Positions 44,966 through 54,014 are shown, numbered from the stretch's first letter. The stretch is 64,000 nt of DNA from Flagellimonas meishanensis (GCF_019880545.1 NZ_JAINVW010000003.1:1385087-1449086); one strand, 5' to 3'. Numbers and translations: made by a program. Notes: generated by a model not told the origin, from the letters alone.

Positions 44966-46039
44966 ATGAAAAAACCAATCGATGGCAAGGCACTTGTATA
45001 TTGCCAAGGAGCATTCAACACCCCAAACGGAAAAACGGCGCATGGGCTGGTAAGATTTACAGAGAGATACCAGATAGTGGGTGTAATTGACAGCAATTAT
45101 GCGGGCAAGGATGCTGGCGAGGTGCTGGATGGTGTAAAAAATGGAATTCCAATCTTCAAGAACATTGCCGAGGCCGCGGAAAAACTTTTCATTGCGAAAA
45201 ATCTACCGCAATATCTGGTCATAGGGTTGGCCCCTGATGGTGGCAGGTTACCCAAAAGTGCCAAAGAAACCATTATAAATGCCCTTGAAATGGGCTGGAA
45301 CGTGGACAGCGGTCTGCACGATTTTTTAACCAACGACAAAAAGTTAGTGGATTTGGCCACAAAAAATGGTTGCAAAATCAGGGATATTCGCAAGACCCCG
45401 GACCGGGACCAACTACATTTTTTTACAGGGGATATAGAAAAAGTGGACTGCCTTAAATTGGCGGTATTGGGCACGGATTCCGCTTTGGGCAAGCGCACCA
45501 CCGCCTGGATCTTGGTCCATGCCTTCAGAAAAGCCGGGCTTAAGGCCGAAATGGTAGGCACCGGACAAACGGCCTGGATGCAAGGAGCCAAATACAGCAT
45601 GGTAATGGACAGTTGCATCAACGACTTTGTTTCCGGCGAAATAGAACATGCCGTGGTCAGTGCCTACAAAAATGAAAATCCAGACGTCATAATCATTGAA
45701 GGTCAGGGAAGTCTTATGAATCCCGCCTATCCCGGGGGTTTTGAAATCCTCGCCGCCGGAAGGCCCGACTATGTGATTCTTCAACATGCGCCAAAACGTG
45801 AGGAATATGATGGTTTTCCAGGGTATAAACTGCATTCCATAGATCAACAAATCAAAGCCATAGAGGTGATATCCAACAAAAAGGTTGTGGCCATTACCGT
45901 GAACCACGAGAACATGACCGATGATGAAATCCTCCCCGCATGCCAGGCATTGGAAAAACAAACAGGAATCCCAACTTTTGATGTTTTGAAATACGGGGCA
46001 GCACCATTGATCGATCACTTAAAAAAATACTTGAAATAA
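44966..46039 (+). CDS. DUF1611 (DgcN-like) P-loop protein
   Basis: A 357-residue DUF1611 protein: a Rossmann-like N-terminal domain (about 1-150) and a P-loop domain with GTDSALGKRTT at residues 169-179. IEGQGSLMNPAYPGGFEIL and LQHAPKREEYDGFPGY are conserved later. One branch of the family, DgcN, is reported to N-acetylate D-glutamate, after which the epimerase-family protein DgcA racemises the product. A dipeptide-epimerase-family gene is three genes downstream, which supports a related role here. Whether this protein uses D-glutamate is not proven. The stop abuts the next ATG. Confidence 0.78.
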   Translation: MKKPIDGKALVYCQGAFNTPNGKTAHGLVRFTERYQIVGVIDSNYAGKDAGEVLDGVKNGIPIFKNIAEAAEKLFIAKNLPQYLVIGLAPDGGRLPKSAKETIINALEMGWNVDSGLHDFLTNDKKLVDLATKNGCKIRDIRKTPDRDQLHFFTGDIEKVDCLKLAVLGTDSALGKRTTAWILVHAFRKAGLKAEMVGTGQTAWMQGAKYSMVMDSCINDFVSGEIEHAVVSAYKNENPDVIIIEGQGSLMNPAYPGGFEILAAGRPDYVILQHAPKREEYDGFPGYKLHSIDQQIKAIEVISNKKVVAITVNHENMTDDEILPACQALEKQTGIPTFDVLKYGAAPLIDHLKKYLK

Positions 46040-47551
46040 ATGACCCCAAAGGATTTGGTCGTATTTGAAACACTCAAGGTCCATCAACTTGCTGTGGAAC
46101 CCAAAAAGGTAAAGGCCAAATATTCCCTTACCCTTAAGGATGGTTCCGTTGTTTCCAATGAGCTGATCTACAGTTACAACAACCCCTACTTCAACACAAA
46201 GGCCGCTGAGGACATCAATATGGCTTCCCTGATAGTGGTCCAGGTCGCCATGAATTATGGCCTATTCTGCAAAACCTTGACCTTTGATGGATTGTACGAC
46301 GAGACGGACAAACGTTTCATTTTGGACATGATCGAAAATACATCCAAAGAAATAGTGGTCAACAAATTTCTTTTTAAAAATGAATTCCTAAAACCCCCTT
46401 TTGATGCACTCCATATTGAAAAGCAGGAGCGGTATACCAACGCGGAGGTGGTTTTTGAAAATACGCAGTTTGCCAACATAACTGTTCCCCAATCCATTAC
46501 AACAACGCTCGAAAACGAATATGCCATCCTAAGCAGTGGAGGTAAGGACAGCTTGCTCACTTATGGGATCATAAAGGAAATAGGCGTTGCCCATCCTGTA
46601 TTCGTAAACGAGAGTGGACGCCATTGGTTCACCGCCATCAATGCCCATAAATACTTCCAACAATACGAGCCTAACACGGCAAAACCCTGGTGCAATAGTG
46701 ACCGGATCTTCAATTGGATGGTGAAGCAAATGCCGTTTATCAAGGAAAACTTTCAGAATATCAGGTCGGATATGTACCCCATACGTCTGTGGACTGTTGC
46801 CGTTTTCCTCTTTGGAGTGCTTCCCATTGCCCGAAAAAGGAGGGTCGGACACATATTGATCGGCAACGAATTTGATACCACTGTCAAATACAATCACAAT
46901 GGAATAAGCCATTATAATGGTCTTTATGACCAAAGCAAGTATTTTGATAATGCCCTGACCCGATATTACCATAAAAAAGGATGGAATATCTCCCAATATT
47001 CCATTCTGCGCAGCCTATCGGAGCTGTTGATACTGAAAGTGTTGGTGAAACGTTATCCCGAACTTCAAAAACACCAGGTTTCCTGTCATGCAGCCCATGA
47101 AGAAAATGGCAGAATGTTGCCCTGTGGCAAATGCGAGAAGTGCAGGCGCATCGTGGGCATGTTGACCGCACTGGATGAAGACCCAAAGCGTTGCGGATAC
47201 ACCAATGCCCAGATTGAATGGTCCCTGAAGGCACTGGCCGAACACAAAATAAAACAGATCGGCAGTGACGCTGCCCATTTATACCATCTATTGGTTGAAA
47301 AAGGGGCAGTTCAAAAAAACGTCCATACCTCCAGACTGGCCAAGGCACATCCACAGATTATGCGGTTGCGCTTCGACAATGAGCGGAGTAAATTGGAAGA
47401 CCTGCCAAAGCGTATCAGAAAAGAACTTGTGGACATAGTACTGCCATATTCCGATGGCATTTCGGTGCAGCGTGATAAAAAATGGCATTCCATTGCCTTG
47501 AAGGACCTGTCGTTTGACATACCTTACATACCATTAAAGACCAAGACATGA
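46040..47551 (+). CDS. MurL-like ATP-pyrophosphatase domain protein
   Basis: A 503-residue protein. SGGKDS at 166-171 is the PP-loop of ATP-pyrophosphatases (AMP-forming). GHILIGNEFDT follows near 275. A Cys cluster closes the catalytic part: Cys349, then Cys362-x2-Cys365-x2-Cys368 (PCGKCEKCRR). This layout resembles MurL, which activates the terminal L-Glu of a UDP-MurNAc dipeptide as an adenylate and epimerises it. The first 160 residues and the last 130 have no match I can name. MurL identity is inference. Zero bases separate it from the gene before, and it overlaps the next by four. Confidence 0.62.
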   Translation: MTPKDLVVFETLKVHQLAVEPKKVKAKYSLTLKDGSVVSNELIYSYNNPYFNTKAAEDINMASLIVVQVAMNYGLFCKTLTFDGLYDETDKRFILDMIENTSKEIVVNKFLFKNEFLKPPFDALHIEKQERYTNAEVVFENTQFANITVPQSITTTLENEYAILSSGGKDSLLTYGIIKEIGVAHPVFVNESGRHWFTAINAHKYFQQYEPNTAKPWCNSDRIFNWMVKQMPFIKENFQNIRSDMYPIRLWTVAVFLFGVLPIARKRRVGHILIGNEFDTTVKYNHNGISHYNGLYDQSKYFDNALTRYYHKKGWNISQYSILRSLSELLILKVLVKRYPELQKHQVSCHAAHEENGRMLPCGKCEKCRRIVGMLTALDEDPKRCGYTNAQIEWSLKALAEHKIKQIGSDAAHLYHLLVEKGAVQKNVHTSRLAKAHPQIMRLRFDNERSKLEDLPKRIRKELVDIVLPYSDGISVQRDKKWHSIALKDLSFDIPYIPLKTKT

Positions 47552-48339
47552 CAAAAAAGTATAGCTTCCTTTGGGAACAGAAAACGTGGCCTGAGATTGA
47601 GGCCTATTTAAAAAAGGTCGATACCGTGATCCTCCCATGTGGTTCCATTGAACAGCACGGACCACATCTGCCAGTGGACACGGATTTTTTTGATGCAAAG
47701 TACATGGCCCTGCAGGTAGCTGATATGTGCGAAGAACCAAAACCCCTGGTTATACCCACCATACCTTATGGGGTATCCTACCATCATGAGAGCTTCAAGG
47801 GAACATTGAGCGTTACCAACGATGCCCTTTCCCGTTTTGTGTATGACATAGGAATGGGACTTGCGAAGAATGGTGTCAAAAAAATCATCATACTCAATGG
47901 CCATGGCGACAATGCGCCTACCTTGAACTATGCCGCCCAAATGATCAACAGGGATGCCAAGATCTTTGTTTGTGTGGACACCGGAGAGACCAGTGATGTT
48001 GACCTATATAAGCTGACCGAGACCCCGAACGACATACACGCCGGCGAAATAGAGACAAGTACCAGTTTGGCCATCAGGCCCGATATGGTGCAAATGGACA
48101 AAGCGGTGAACGAGACCATGAAATTTGGAAGCAAGTTTTTGGATTATGATTATGAGCGAGGGGTAAGTTGGTATGTGGACACGCTTCGCATCTCAAAAAG
48201 TGGTGTAATGGGTGATGCCACAAAGGCAACCGTGGAAAAGGGAGAACAAATGTGGAATTTGATGGTCAAGAACATGGCAAGATTTGTTGAGAGCATCAAA
48301 AACACCCCGCTGGAAGATCTTTATCAAAAGCGTTACTAA
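47548..48339 (+). CDS. creatininase family amidohydrolase
   Basis: A 263-residue protein. Metal ligands are visible in ILPCGSIEQHGPHLPVDTDFFDA (Glu35, His37, Asp46), LNGHGDN, and the Glu of HAGEIETS, the full creatininase set. The family hydrolyses cyclic amides or formamides and, in MftE, cleaves a peptide. Here an amide or peptide bond on the pathway intermediate is the likely target. ATGA overlap with the preceding gene and TAATG overlap with the next show tight coupling. Confidence 0.85.
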   Translation: MTKKYSFLWEQKTWPEIEAYLKKVDTVILPCGSIEQHGPHLPVDTDFFDAKYMALQVADMCEEPKPLVIPTIPYGVSYHHESFKGTLSVTNDALSRFVYDIGMGLAKNGVKKIIILNGHGDNAPTLNYAAQMINRDAKIFVCVDTGETSDVDLYKLTETPNDIHAGEIETSTSLAIRPDMVQMDKAVNETMKFGSKFLDYDYERGVSWYVDTLRISKSGVMGDATKATVEKGEQMWNLMVKNMARFVESIKNTPLEDLYQKRY

Positions 48340-49388
48340 TGAAAATAACCCATGTGAGCTATGAAAGGTTGGACCTTAAGCTCTCAGAATCCTATACGAT
48401 TGCCTACGAGACCGTGGACCACGCCATCAACTTTGTACTCAAGGTTGAGACGGATACTGGAATCGTGGGGTACGGGTGTGCCGCTCCAGATAAGGAAGTT
48501 ACCTTGGAAACCGCCGACGAGGTGGAAAACAACATTAAATCCATAGTAATTCCTTATTTGGAAAAAAGAAATCCTCTGGATACAACAAAACTTCTCGAGG
48601 ATATGGCCCACCTGTTTACCAAGAAAGCCTCTTCGCTTGCCATGGTCGACATGGCTCTGTTGGACATTGCCGCTAAAAAAATGGGGGTGCCCTTGTACCA
48701 GTTTTTGGGTGGATACCGCAAATCCATACCGACCAGTGTCACAGTGGGTATACTTTCCCTGGAAGAAACACTGGAAAAAACCGAAAAGTTTGTTAAGGAA
48801 GGTTTTACCATTGTAAAACTTAAAGGAGGACTCAACGTTTGGGATGATATCGAAAAAATTCTTCAAATACGGGAAAAATATCCCAAACTTGTGCTTCGCT
48901 TTGATGCCAACCAGGGATATTCGTTGACCGATGCCCTTTCCTTTTTTGCTGCCACCCAAAAGGCAAAAATTGAAATTTTTGAACAACCTTCTGCCGTGAA
49001 CAAGAACAAACTGATGGGTGAGATAGCCAAGGCTGTCAAGATTCCTATTATGGCGGATGAAAGCGTCAAATCACTGGATGATGTATACAAACTTGCCAAA
49101 AAGGAATACATCGATATGGTGAACATAAAACTGATGAAGGTGGGAGGCATTCGGGAGGGCATGCACATCAATTCCGTGGCAAAGGCCGCAGGATTGGAGG
49201 CCATGGTGGGCTGTTTGGATGAATGCAGCCTGGGAATAGCGGCCGGACTCCATTTTGCACTCTCCAGGCCCAATATCCATTATGCTGATCTGGATGGTCA
49301 TTTGGATATAGTCAACGATCCTTTCAAAGATTTATTCGTCTTAAAAAATGGCATCCTATATCCCAACGAAACACCAGGCTTGGTATAG
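48339..49388 (+). CDS. dipeptide epimerase, enolase superfamily
   Basis: A 349-residue muconate-lactonising-type enolase member. Catalytic Lys162 in KLKGG (160-164), metal ligands Asp189 (FDANQG), Glu215 (FEQPS) and Asp240 (MADES), and the second base Lys264 (NIKLMKVGG) are all present. Asp317 and Asp319 (ADLDGH) form the DxD motif that binds the dipeptide amino group in L-Ala-D/L-Glu epimerases. This favours a dipeptide substrate over an N-acetyl amino acid, though DgcA-type racemases are close relatives. Last gene of the operon; it overlaps the creatininase gene by one base. Confidence 0.88.
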   Translation: MKITHVSYERLDLKLSESYTIAYETVDHAINFVLKVETDTGIVGYGCAAPDKEVTLETADEVENNIKSIVIPYLEKRNPLDTTKLLEDMAHLFTKKASSLAMVDMALLDIAAKKMGVPLYQFLGGYRKSIPTSVTVGILSLEETLEKTEKFVKEGFTIVKLKGGLNVWDDIEKILQIREKYPKLVLRFDANQGYSLTDALSFFAATQKAKIEIFEQPSAVNKNKLMGEIAKAVKIPIMADESVKSLDDVYKLAKKEYIDMVNIKLMKVGGIREGMHINSVAKAAGLEAMVGCLDECSLGIAAGLHFALSRPNIHYADLDGHLDIVNDPFKDLFVLKNGILYPNETPGLV

Positions 49389-49392
49389 CGGC

Positions 49393-50337
49393 CTATAAAG
49401 GTTTGTTTTTATTGCTCCATTTGGAAAGGATTATACCCAACGCCAAGGCGATCAAAATGAATCCTAAGGAAAGCCATTCGGGCATGTGGACATAATGCGA
49501 CAAGCATAGCTTTACTCCCACAAATACCAAGATACACGCCAGACTATACTTAAAATATCGGAACGCCGTGGCCATGTTCCCTAGAAAGAAATACATGGAG
49601 CGCAACCCCATTATGGCCATGATGTTGGACGTGAAAACCAAAAAAGTGTCCGTGGTGATGGCCAAAACCGCGGGAATACTATCAACCGCAAAAAGAAGGT
49701 CTGTAAACTCAATGATCACGAGTGCCAAAAAAGTCGGGGTGGCCATCAGTACATCCATCCGCTTTATAAAGAATTGTGGGGATTGATGGGATGTCACCAC
49801 AAAAAAACGCTTTACCAAACGGAAAATGGGATTTTTTTCCAAAGACAGTTTCCTTTCATCACGGGCAAAGAAAAGTTTTATCCCTGTGAAGAGAATGAAG
49901 GCTCCAAAAACATATATAATCCAATCGAATTGCTTGATCAGGGCCACACCGAACAAAATGGCCAAAAATCGGAAGACAATGGCCCCCAAAATCCCCCAAA
50001 AAAGCACCTTATGCTGGTATTCCGGCTGAATCCCGAAGGAAGAAAAAATAACGGCCATCACAAATATGTTGTCCATGCTCAAGGACAGTTCCACCAAATA
50101 CGCGGTAACATACTTAAGGCTGGCCTGTGAGGGGCTCAGGGCATTGGGGTTCTCTACCCATCCCCTGCCATAGGCGGCAAAGACCAAAAAGGTGAAGGCA
50201 AGTCCCAAAACTACCCAAAAGGAGGACCATAGACCTGCCTCCCTAAACGATATTCGATGATGCTTCCGGTTGAATACGGCCAAATCAAGAACTAGGAACA
50301 GGGCAACAAAGCTGAAAAATCCAATCCAAAGGTACAT
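49393..50337 (-). CDS. TerC family membrane protein
   Basis: A 314-residue protein with about nine membrane segments. VELSLSMDNIFVMAVIF and IEFTDLLFAVDSIPAVLAIT are the paired acidic motifs of TerC. In other bacteria the family is linked to manganese export and metal loading of exported proteins. It is convergent with the dipeptide epimerase, four bases apart, and is not part of that operon. Confidence 0.92.
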   Translation of the reverse strand: MYLWIGFFSFVALFLVLDLAVFNRKHHRISFREAGLWSSFWVVLGLAFTFLVFAAYGRGWVENPNALSPSQASLKYVTAYLVELSLSMDNIFVMAVIFSSFGIQPEYQHKVLFWGILGAIVFRFLAILFGVALIKQFDWIIYVFGAFILFTGIKLFFARDERKLSLEKNPIFRLVKRFFVVTSHQSPQFFIKRMDVLMATPTFLALVIIEFTDLLFAVDSIPAVLAITTDTFLVFTSNIMAIMGLRSMYFFLGNMATAFRYFKYSLACILVFVGVKLCLSHYVHMPEWLSLGFILIALALGIILSKWSNKNKPL

Positions 50338-50461
50338 GTGGTGCTATAAAATTTAGGGTGACTTAAAGTCAGGGGGCAACACGCTCCAAATGTTTAGCCC
50401 CATAACCTGAATGTCATCAACGGGTCAGGATAAAATCTTGGGAGGGCTAAGCCAAAAACCA

Positions 50462-50875
50462 TCAAGTTGCGAAAACTTCCTTGGGGTTTTTAAAGCTTTT
50501 GAACTCCAACATATAGCCATTGGGATCCTGAACAAAGAATGAAAGATGCTCTCCGACCTTGTCCTGCATAAAAGTGGTTTGGGTGGTCACTTCCAAGTCC
50601 ATCTGGAAAAGTCTGGAATACAGCTCCCCCCAAACATCAACAGAAACAATGATCCCAAAATGAAAGGAAGGCAAGACGTATTCATCCAGTCGGTAGCTCT
50701 TAAAATCGAAATTAAAATTGCCGGCAACAGTAAACGTCAATTGATTGCCAAAGAGATCCACATCGATCCAATTTTCCGTTTGGCGGCCTATTTTTGCCTT
50801 TATTACCGTCTCATAAAAGTCTTTGGTTTCTGATAGATCATTGCAAGGCAATGCCAAATGAAAGTTTGCACCCAT
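50462..50875 (-). CDS. VOC (glyoxalase-fold) family protein
   Basis: A 137-residue protein made of two beta-alpha-beta-beta-beta units. FHLALPCNDLSETKDFYETVI opens the first. The second ends with HLSFFVQDPNGYMLEFKSF, the usual VOC closing strand with a metal-site Glu. The reaction cannot be predicted; members include dioxygenases, isomerases and resistance proteins. ATG at 50875; the TTG one codon earlier is not needed. Confidence 0.88.
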   Translation of the reverse strand: MGANFHLALPCNDLSETKDFYETVIKAKIGRQTENWIDVDLFGNQLTFTVAGNFNFDFKSYRLDEYVLPSFHFGIIVSVDVWGELYSRLFQMDLEVTTQTTFMQDKVGEHLSFFVQDPNGYMLEFKSFKNPKEVFAT

Positions 50876-50935
50876 CAATGGAGTATTTAAAAGTTAACCT
50901 TATGGAAATCCGAACTGAGCCCAATGGGCCGGCCA

Positions 50936-51235
50936 TCAATCCAAAAGTTTTAAATTGACTATTTTACTTATATATATTTCTTCCTCATCATCATCCGAAA
51001 TAATTTCGGTGATGTAAGAAATTTCAAAATTCCTTCCCATGAATGCTTCCGATGTCAAATCAAATTTTTCCAGGATCTCCTCCTCTATCTGTTCAAACTC
51101 CAACGTGTCCCCTTCGTCATCAGTAAAGAAAAAAGAACCATTATCGGTACCATCATAAGTGCCGACCATCTTCTCAACATCCTGATTGATCAAAGAGGCC
51201 AATGCAAAACCAAGGGTAATCAAAAGTGTTTTCAT
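50936..51235 (-). CDS. small exported acidic protein of unknown function
   Basis: A 99-residue protein with a probable signal peptide (MKTLLITLGFALASLI). The mature part is strongly acidic (FFTDDEGDTLEFEQIEEEI, ISDDDEEEIYI) and predicted mainly beta. I do not recognise a family. It may bind divalent cations through its Asp/Glu clusters, which is only a guess. Confidence 0.6.
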   Translation of the reverse strand: MKTLLITLGFALASLINQDVEKMVGTYDGTDNGSFFFTDDEGDTLEFEQIEEEILEKFDLTSEAFMGRNFEISYITEIISDDDEEEIYISKIVNLKLLD

Positions 51236-51344
51236 TTTGTTTATTGAATTTAACTATTTGTACCCATAGAAAAACAATAAGTCACAAATTTTTTTGATAC
51301 AAAAGCAATGGGACTGGCCCCTGTGATGATTTGATGCCATGAAA

Positions 51345-51377
51345 CAAAAAAAGCTCCCAATTTCTTGGAAGCTTTTT
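51345..51377 (-). terminator. terminator after tRNA-Val(TAC)
   Basis: On the minus strand AGCTTCCAA and TTGGGAGCT pair with one mismatch around a four-base loop, followed by a T-run. It lies directly after the tRNA. Confidence 0.75.
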
Positions 51378-51383
51378 CGTTTG

Positions 51384-51458
51384 TGGGCCCTACTGGATTC
51401 GAACCAGTGACCCCCTGCTTGTAAGGCAGGTGCTCTGAACCAACTGAGCTAAGAGCCC
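51384..51458 (-). tRNA. tRNA-Val (anticodon TAC)
   Basis: On the minus strand a 75-base cloverleaf. Acceptor arms GGGCTCT and AGGGCCC pair (one G-T). The anticodon stem CCTGC/GCAGG encloses CTTACAA, giving anticodon TAC. The T-arm is ACTGG-TTCGAAT-CCAGT, the same as in tRNA-Val(GAC) at 37430. No CCA encoded. Confidence 0.95.
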
Positions 51459-51480
51459 GTATTTTCTCAAAAACGGAGTG

Positions 51481-51488
51481 CAAATATA
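51481..51488 (-). promoter_or_regulatory. Bacteroidota -7 element for tRNA-Val(TAC)
   Basis: On the minus strand TATATTTG is a perfect TAnnTTTG, 22 bases before the tRNA 5' end. Confidence 0.55.
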
Positions 51489-51529
51489 GCATCATTTTTT
51501 ACATTCGGAAAAGAATATCACAAAAAAAA

Positions 51530-52741
51530 TCAAACGATTTCTGCCACTACAAACGTACTGCCGCCCACAAAGATCATATCCTTGTGCCCTGCCCTGGACA
51601 AGGCTTTGCCCATTCCGTTTTTGACGGTGGCGTAGGCATCCCCTTCCAATCCCATGGAAAGGGCCATTTCCTTTACTTTGGTCTCATCCATGCCCCGGGG
51701 GATATTGGGTTTAACAAAGTAATAGAAGGCATTTTTCGGTAACAGACTTAACAGTCCCGCCACGTCCTTATCGTTCACAAAACCCAAAACCATGTGCAGG
51801 TGCTGAAAGGATTCCGACATGATCTGTTCCACTACCCATTTCAACCCTTCTTTGTTGTGTGCCGTATCACAAACTATTTTGGGGGCTTCTCCCAAGATTT
51901 GCCATCTTCCAAGGAGCCCTGTGTTGGCAACAACGTTTCCCAACCCATTTTTAATGGCCTTTTCACTTACTTCAAAATTCTTGAGTTCCCTTAGACAGGC
52001 CACCGCCCCTCGAATATTGTTCTTTTGATAGTTCCCAAGCAGATCGGATTTATAGTTGGGGATTGCCATCTCGTCGGCAAAAACAATCCTGGATTTTCTT
52101 TGATGCGCAATTTCTTCAAATACCTGTTCGGTCTCCAATTGTCGTTCACTGATAACCACGGGTACCTGTGGTTTGATGATTCCCGCTTTTTCCACCGCAA
52201 TCTTTTCCAAAGTATCTCCAAGTAAATAACTGTGGTCCATTCCGATATTGGTTATCAAGCATACCTCCGGAGTGATAATATTGGTAGAGTCCAGCCGGCC
52301 GCCAAGCCCAACTTCTATCACTGCGATATCCACTTTTTGTTGGTAAAAGTACGTGAAGGCCATCCCAACGGTCATTTCGAAAAAGGAAAGTTGGTTCTTC
52401 TCCAAAAAAGGTTTGTGGGTGGCTATGAATTGCTTTACGAAGGGTTTGCTGACCTCTTTCCCATTTATTTTGATACGTTCCCGAAAATCCTTTAGGTGGG
52501 GAGATGTATACAGTCCGACCTTGTACCCTTCTTCTTGGAGCATGGAGGCGAGCATGTGGCTACTGGACCCTTTGCCATTGGTGCCGGCAATATGTATACT
52601 TTTGAATTTTTGTTCCGGATTGCCCAAAATTTCGGAAAAACGGATACTATTGTCCAGCTTATCCTTATAGGCCACCATGCCCTTTTGTTGATACATGGGC
52701 AATTGGGCAAACATCCAATCCAATGTTTCCCGATAGGTCAC
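51530..52741 (-). CDS. folC: bifunctional folylpolyglutamate/dihydrofolate synthase
   Basis: Mur-ligase-fold enzyme that adds glutamate to dihydropteroate and folates. 403 residues. The P-loop is GTNGKGSS at 53-60. Then SPHLKDFRERIKING, GLGGRLDSTNII and ITNIGMDHS follow. The start is GTG at 52741, which overlaps the tonB stop (TAGTG). It is the last gene of the exbB-exbD-tonB-folC run and may depend on it for expression. Confidence 0.95.
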   Translation of the reverse strand: MTYRETLDWMFAQLPMYQQKGMVAYKDKLDNSIRFSEILGNPEQKFKSIHIAGTNGKGSSSHMLASMLQEEGYKVGLYTSPHLKDFRERIKINGKEVSKPFVKQFIATHKPFLEKNQLSFFEMTVGMAFTYFYQQKVDIAVIEVGLGGRLDSTNIITPEVCLITNIGMDHSYLLGDTLEKIAVEKAGIIKPQVPVVISERQLETEQVFEEIAHQRKSRIVFADEMAIPNYKSDLLGNYQKNNIRGAVACLRELKNFEVSEKAIKNGLGNVVANTGLLGRWQILGEAPKIVCDTAHNKEGLKWVVEQIMSESFQHLHMVLGFVNDKDVAGLLSLLPKNAFYYFVKPNIPRGMDETKVKEMALSMGLEGDAYATVKNGMGKALSRAGHKDMIFVGGSTFVVAEIV

Positions 52742-53619
52742 TATTGCCCCAATTTAAAGTTGACCACCACAAAGCCAATCTGCTCCGCAGGTGCATTGGG
52801 GTCAGGGTTCCAACGATGGCTCAGTGCGGTCGCTTCGGCTGGCTTGAGCAGACAAAGGGCATTGTTCGTCGTACCCTTTACTCCAGCAGTGGCCTTGATC
52901 ACATGACCGTTTCTCCCAACCACAATCCTTACAACTACGCGACCTTCTTCATTGCAATCTTGCTGCACCTTGCCTCCGTTTAACAATGATCTTCCGTTCA
53001 ATCCATATCCACCTGTGCCGCTCCCATTTCCCGGGGCACCGTAATAGGTGGTGGCGTATGGGTCACCGTCTGGCTGACCTTTGTCCCCGGTACGGTTATC
53101 ATCCCCTTCACTACCCGTTGTGGTACCATCCGATTTACCGATGCCGCCTATGAGCGCGTCAAGGCTTTTTTTCTTGGCATCCTGTTCTTGCCTTATCCGC
53201 TCCTCTGCCTGTTTCTTCTCCCTGGCGATGCGTTCTGCTTCCAACTGGGCCTTTTTGGCCGCTTCTTCGGCTTTACGTTTCGCTTCCTGTTGTTGTTTTA
53301 TTTTTATGCTCTCCTCGGAATCGCTGGTCAGCACCTTTTCCACTGGTTCCTCCCTCACGGGTTCACTTTCAGCTTCAACCTGCTGTACCTGTTCCACGGG
53401 TTGGGGCTCCACCCTTTTGGGCTCCGACCGGACCGGTTCCCTTGGCTGTATCTCGCCACTTCCGTAATCCATCGTCCCAAAGTTTACGGCAATCCCATTT
53501 TCTATGGGTGGATCCAAATAGGTAAGTCCTATATAAAAAAGCAATAAAAGGAGTACGCTTAATATCAATGTAGTAAGCGTGAAGGATTTTTTCTTGTGTC
53601 TCGTATCTAAAAACGACAT
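52741..53619 (-). CDS. TonB family energy transducer
   Basis: A 292-residue TonB-like protein. One membrane segment near residues 15-35 anchors it in the inner membrane. A long periplasmic region rich in Pro, Glu, Lys and Gln spans the periplasm, including a helical KAEEAAKKAQLEAERIAREK stretch. The C-terminal domain (VVVRIVVGRNGHVIKA... FKLGQ) contacts TonB boxes. It is coupled to exbD by a TAATG overlap. It would energise TonB-dependent transporters such as the SusC in this window. Confidence 0.88.
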   Translation of the reverse strand: MSFLDTRHKKKSFTLTTLILSVLLLLLFYIGLTYLDPPIENGIAVNFGTMDYGSGEIQPREPVRSEPKRVEPQPVEQVQQVEAESEPVREEPVEKVLTSDSEESIKIKQQQEAKRKAEEAAKKAQLEAERIAREKKQAEERIRQEQDAKKKSLDALIGGIGKSDGTTTGSEGDDNRTGDKGQPDGDPYATTYYGAPGNGSGTGGYGLNGRSLLNGGKVQQDCNEEGRVVVRIVVGRNGHVIKATAGVKGTTNNALCLLKPAEATALSHRWNPDPNAPAEQIGFVVVNFKLGQ

Positions 53620-54005
53620 TATTTTGGCCGTACGGCCAAGATCACCTTATAACTGTTTCTGTTGGCAATGTCCATTACGTTAACCGCCTCCCTTATGGCG
53701 ACATTCTCTTCGGCCCTAAGGATGATGGTAGGCTTATCTTGACCTTCAAGTACTTTTTTTAGTTCAATTTCAATGTATTCTTTACTGATCTGCTCATTGT
53801 TGACAAAATATTCCAAATCCTTGTTTATGGTCACGGAAACATTTTGCGTGTTGGTGGATTTGCCCTTCGCCTTCGGCAAAAGTAAATCCAAGGCATTGGG
53901 TGCATTGGAAGTCAGCATGAAGAAGACCAAAAGCAGGAACACGATATCCGTCATGGATGACATGCTGAATTCGGGACTTACCTTATTTCTACCCTTTAAT
54001 TTCAT
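53619..54005 (-). CDS. exbD: ExbD/TolR family proton-channel component
   Basis: A 128-residue protein with one N-terminal membrane segment (SSMTDIVFLLLVFFMLTS), containing the conserved channel Asp, and a periplasmic alpha-beta domain. It works with ExbB to drive TonB. Nine bases separate it from exbB, and it overlaps tonB. Confidence 0.92.
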   Translation of the reverse strand: MKLKGRNKVSPEFSMSSMTDIVFLLLVFFMLTSNAPNALDLLLPKAKGKSTNTQNVSVTINKDLEYFVNNEQISKEYIEIELKKVLEGQDKPTIILRAEENVAIREAVNVMDIANRNSYKVILAVRPK

Positions 54006-54014
54006 ACCTATCCT

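Noticed and set aside
51250..51495. Open minus-strand frame of 81 codons
   Set aside because: It runs through the whole of tRNA-Val(TAC) and its terminator; the tRNA explains the sequence.
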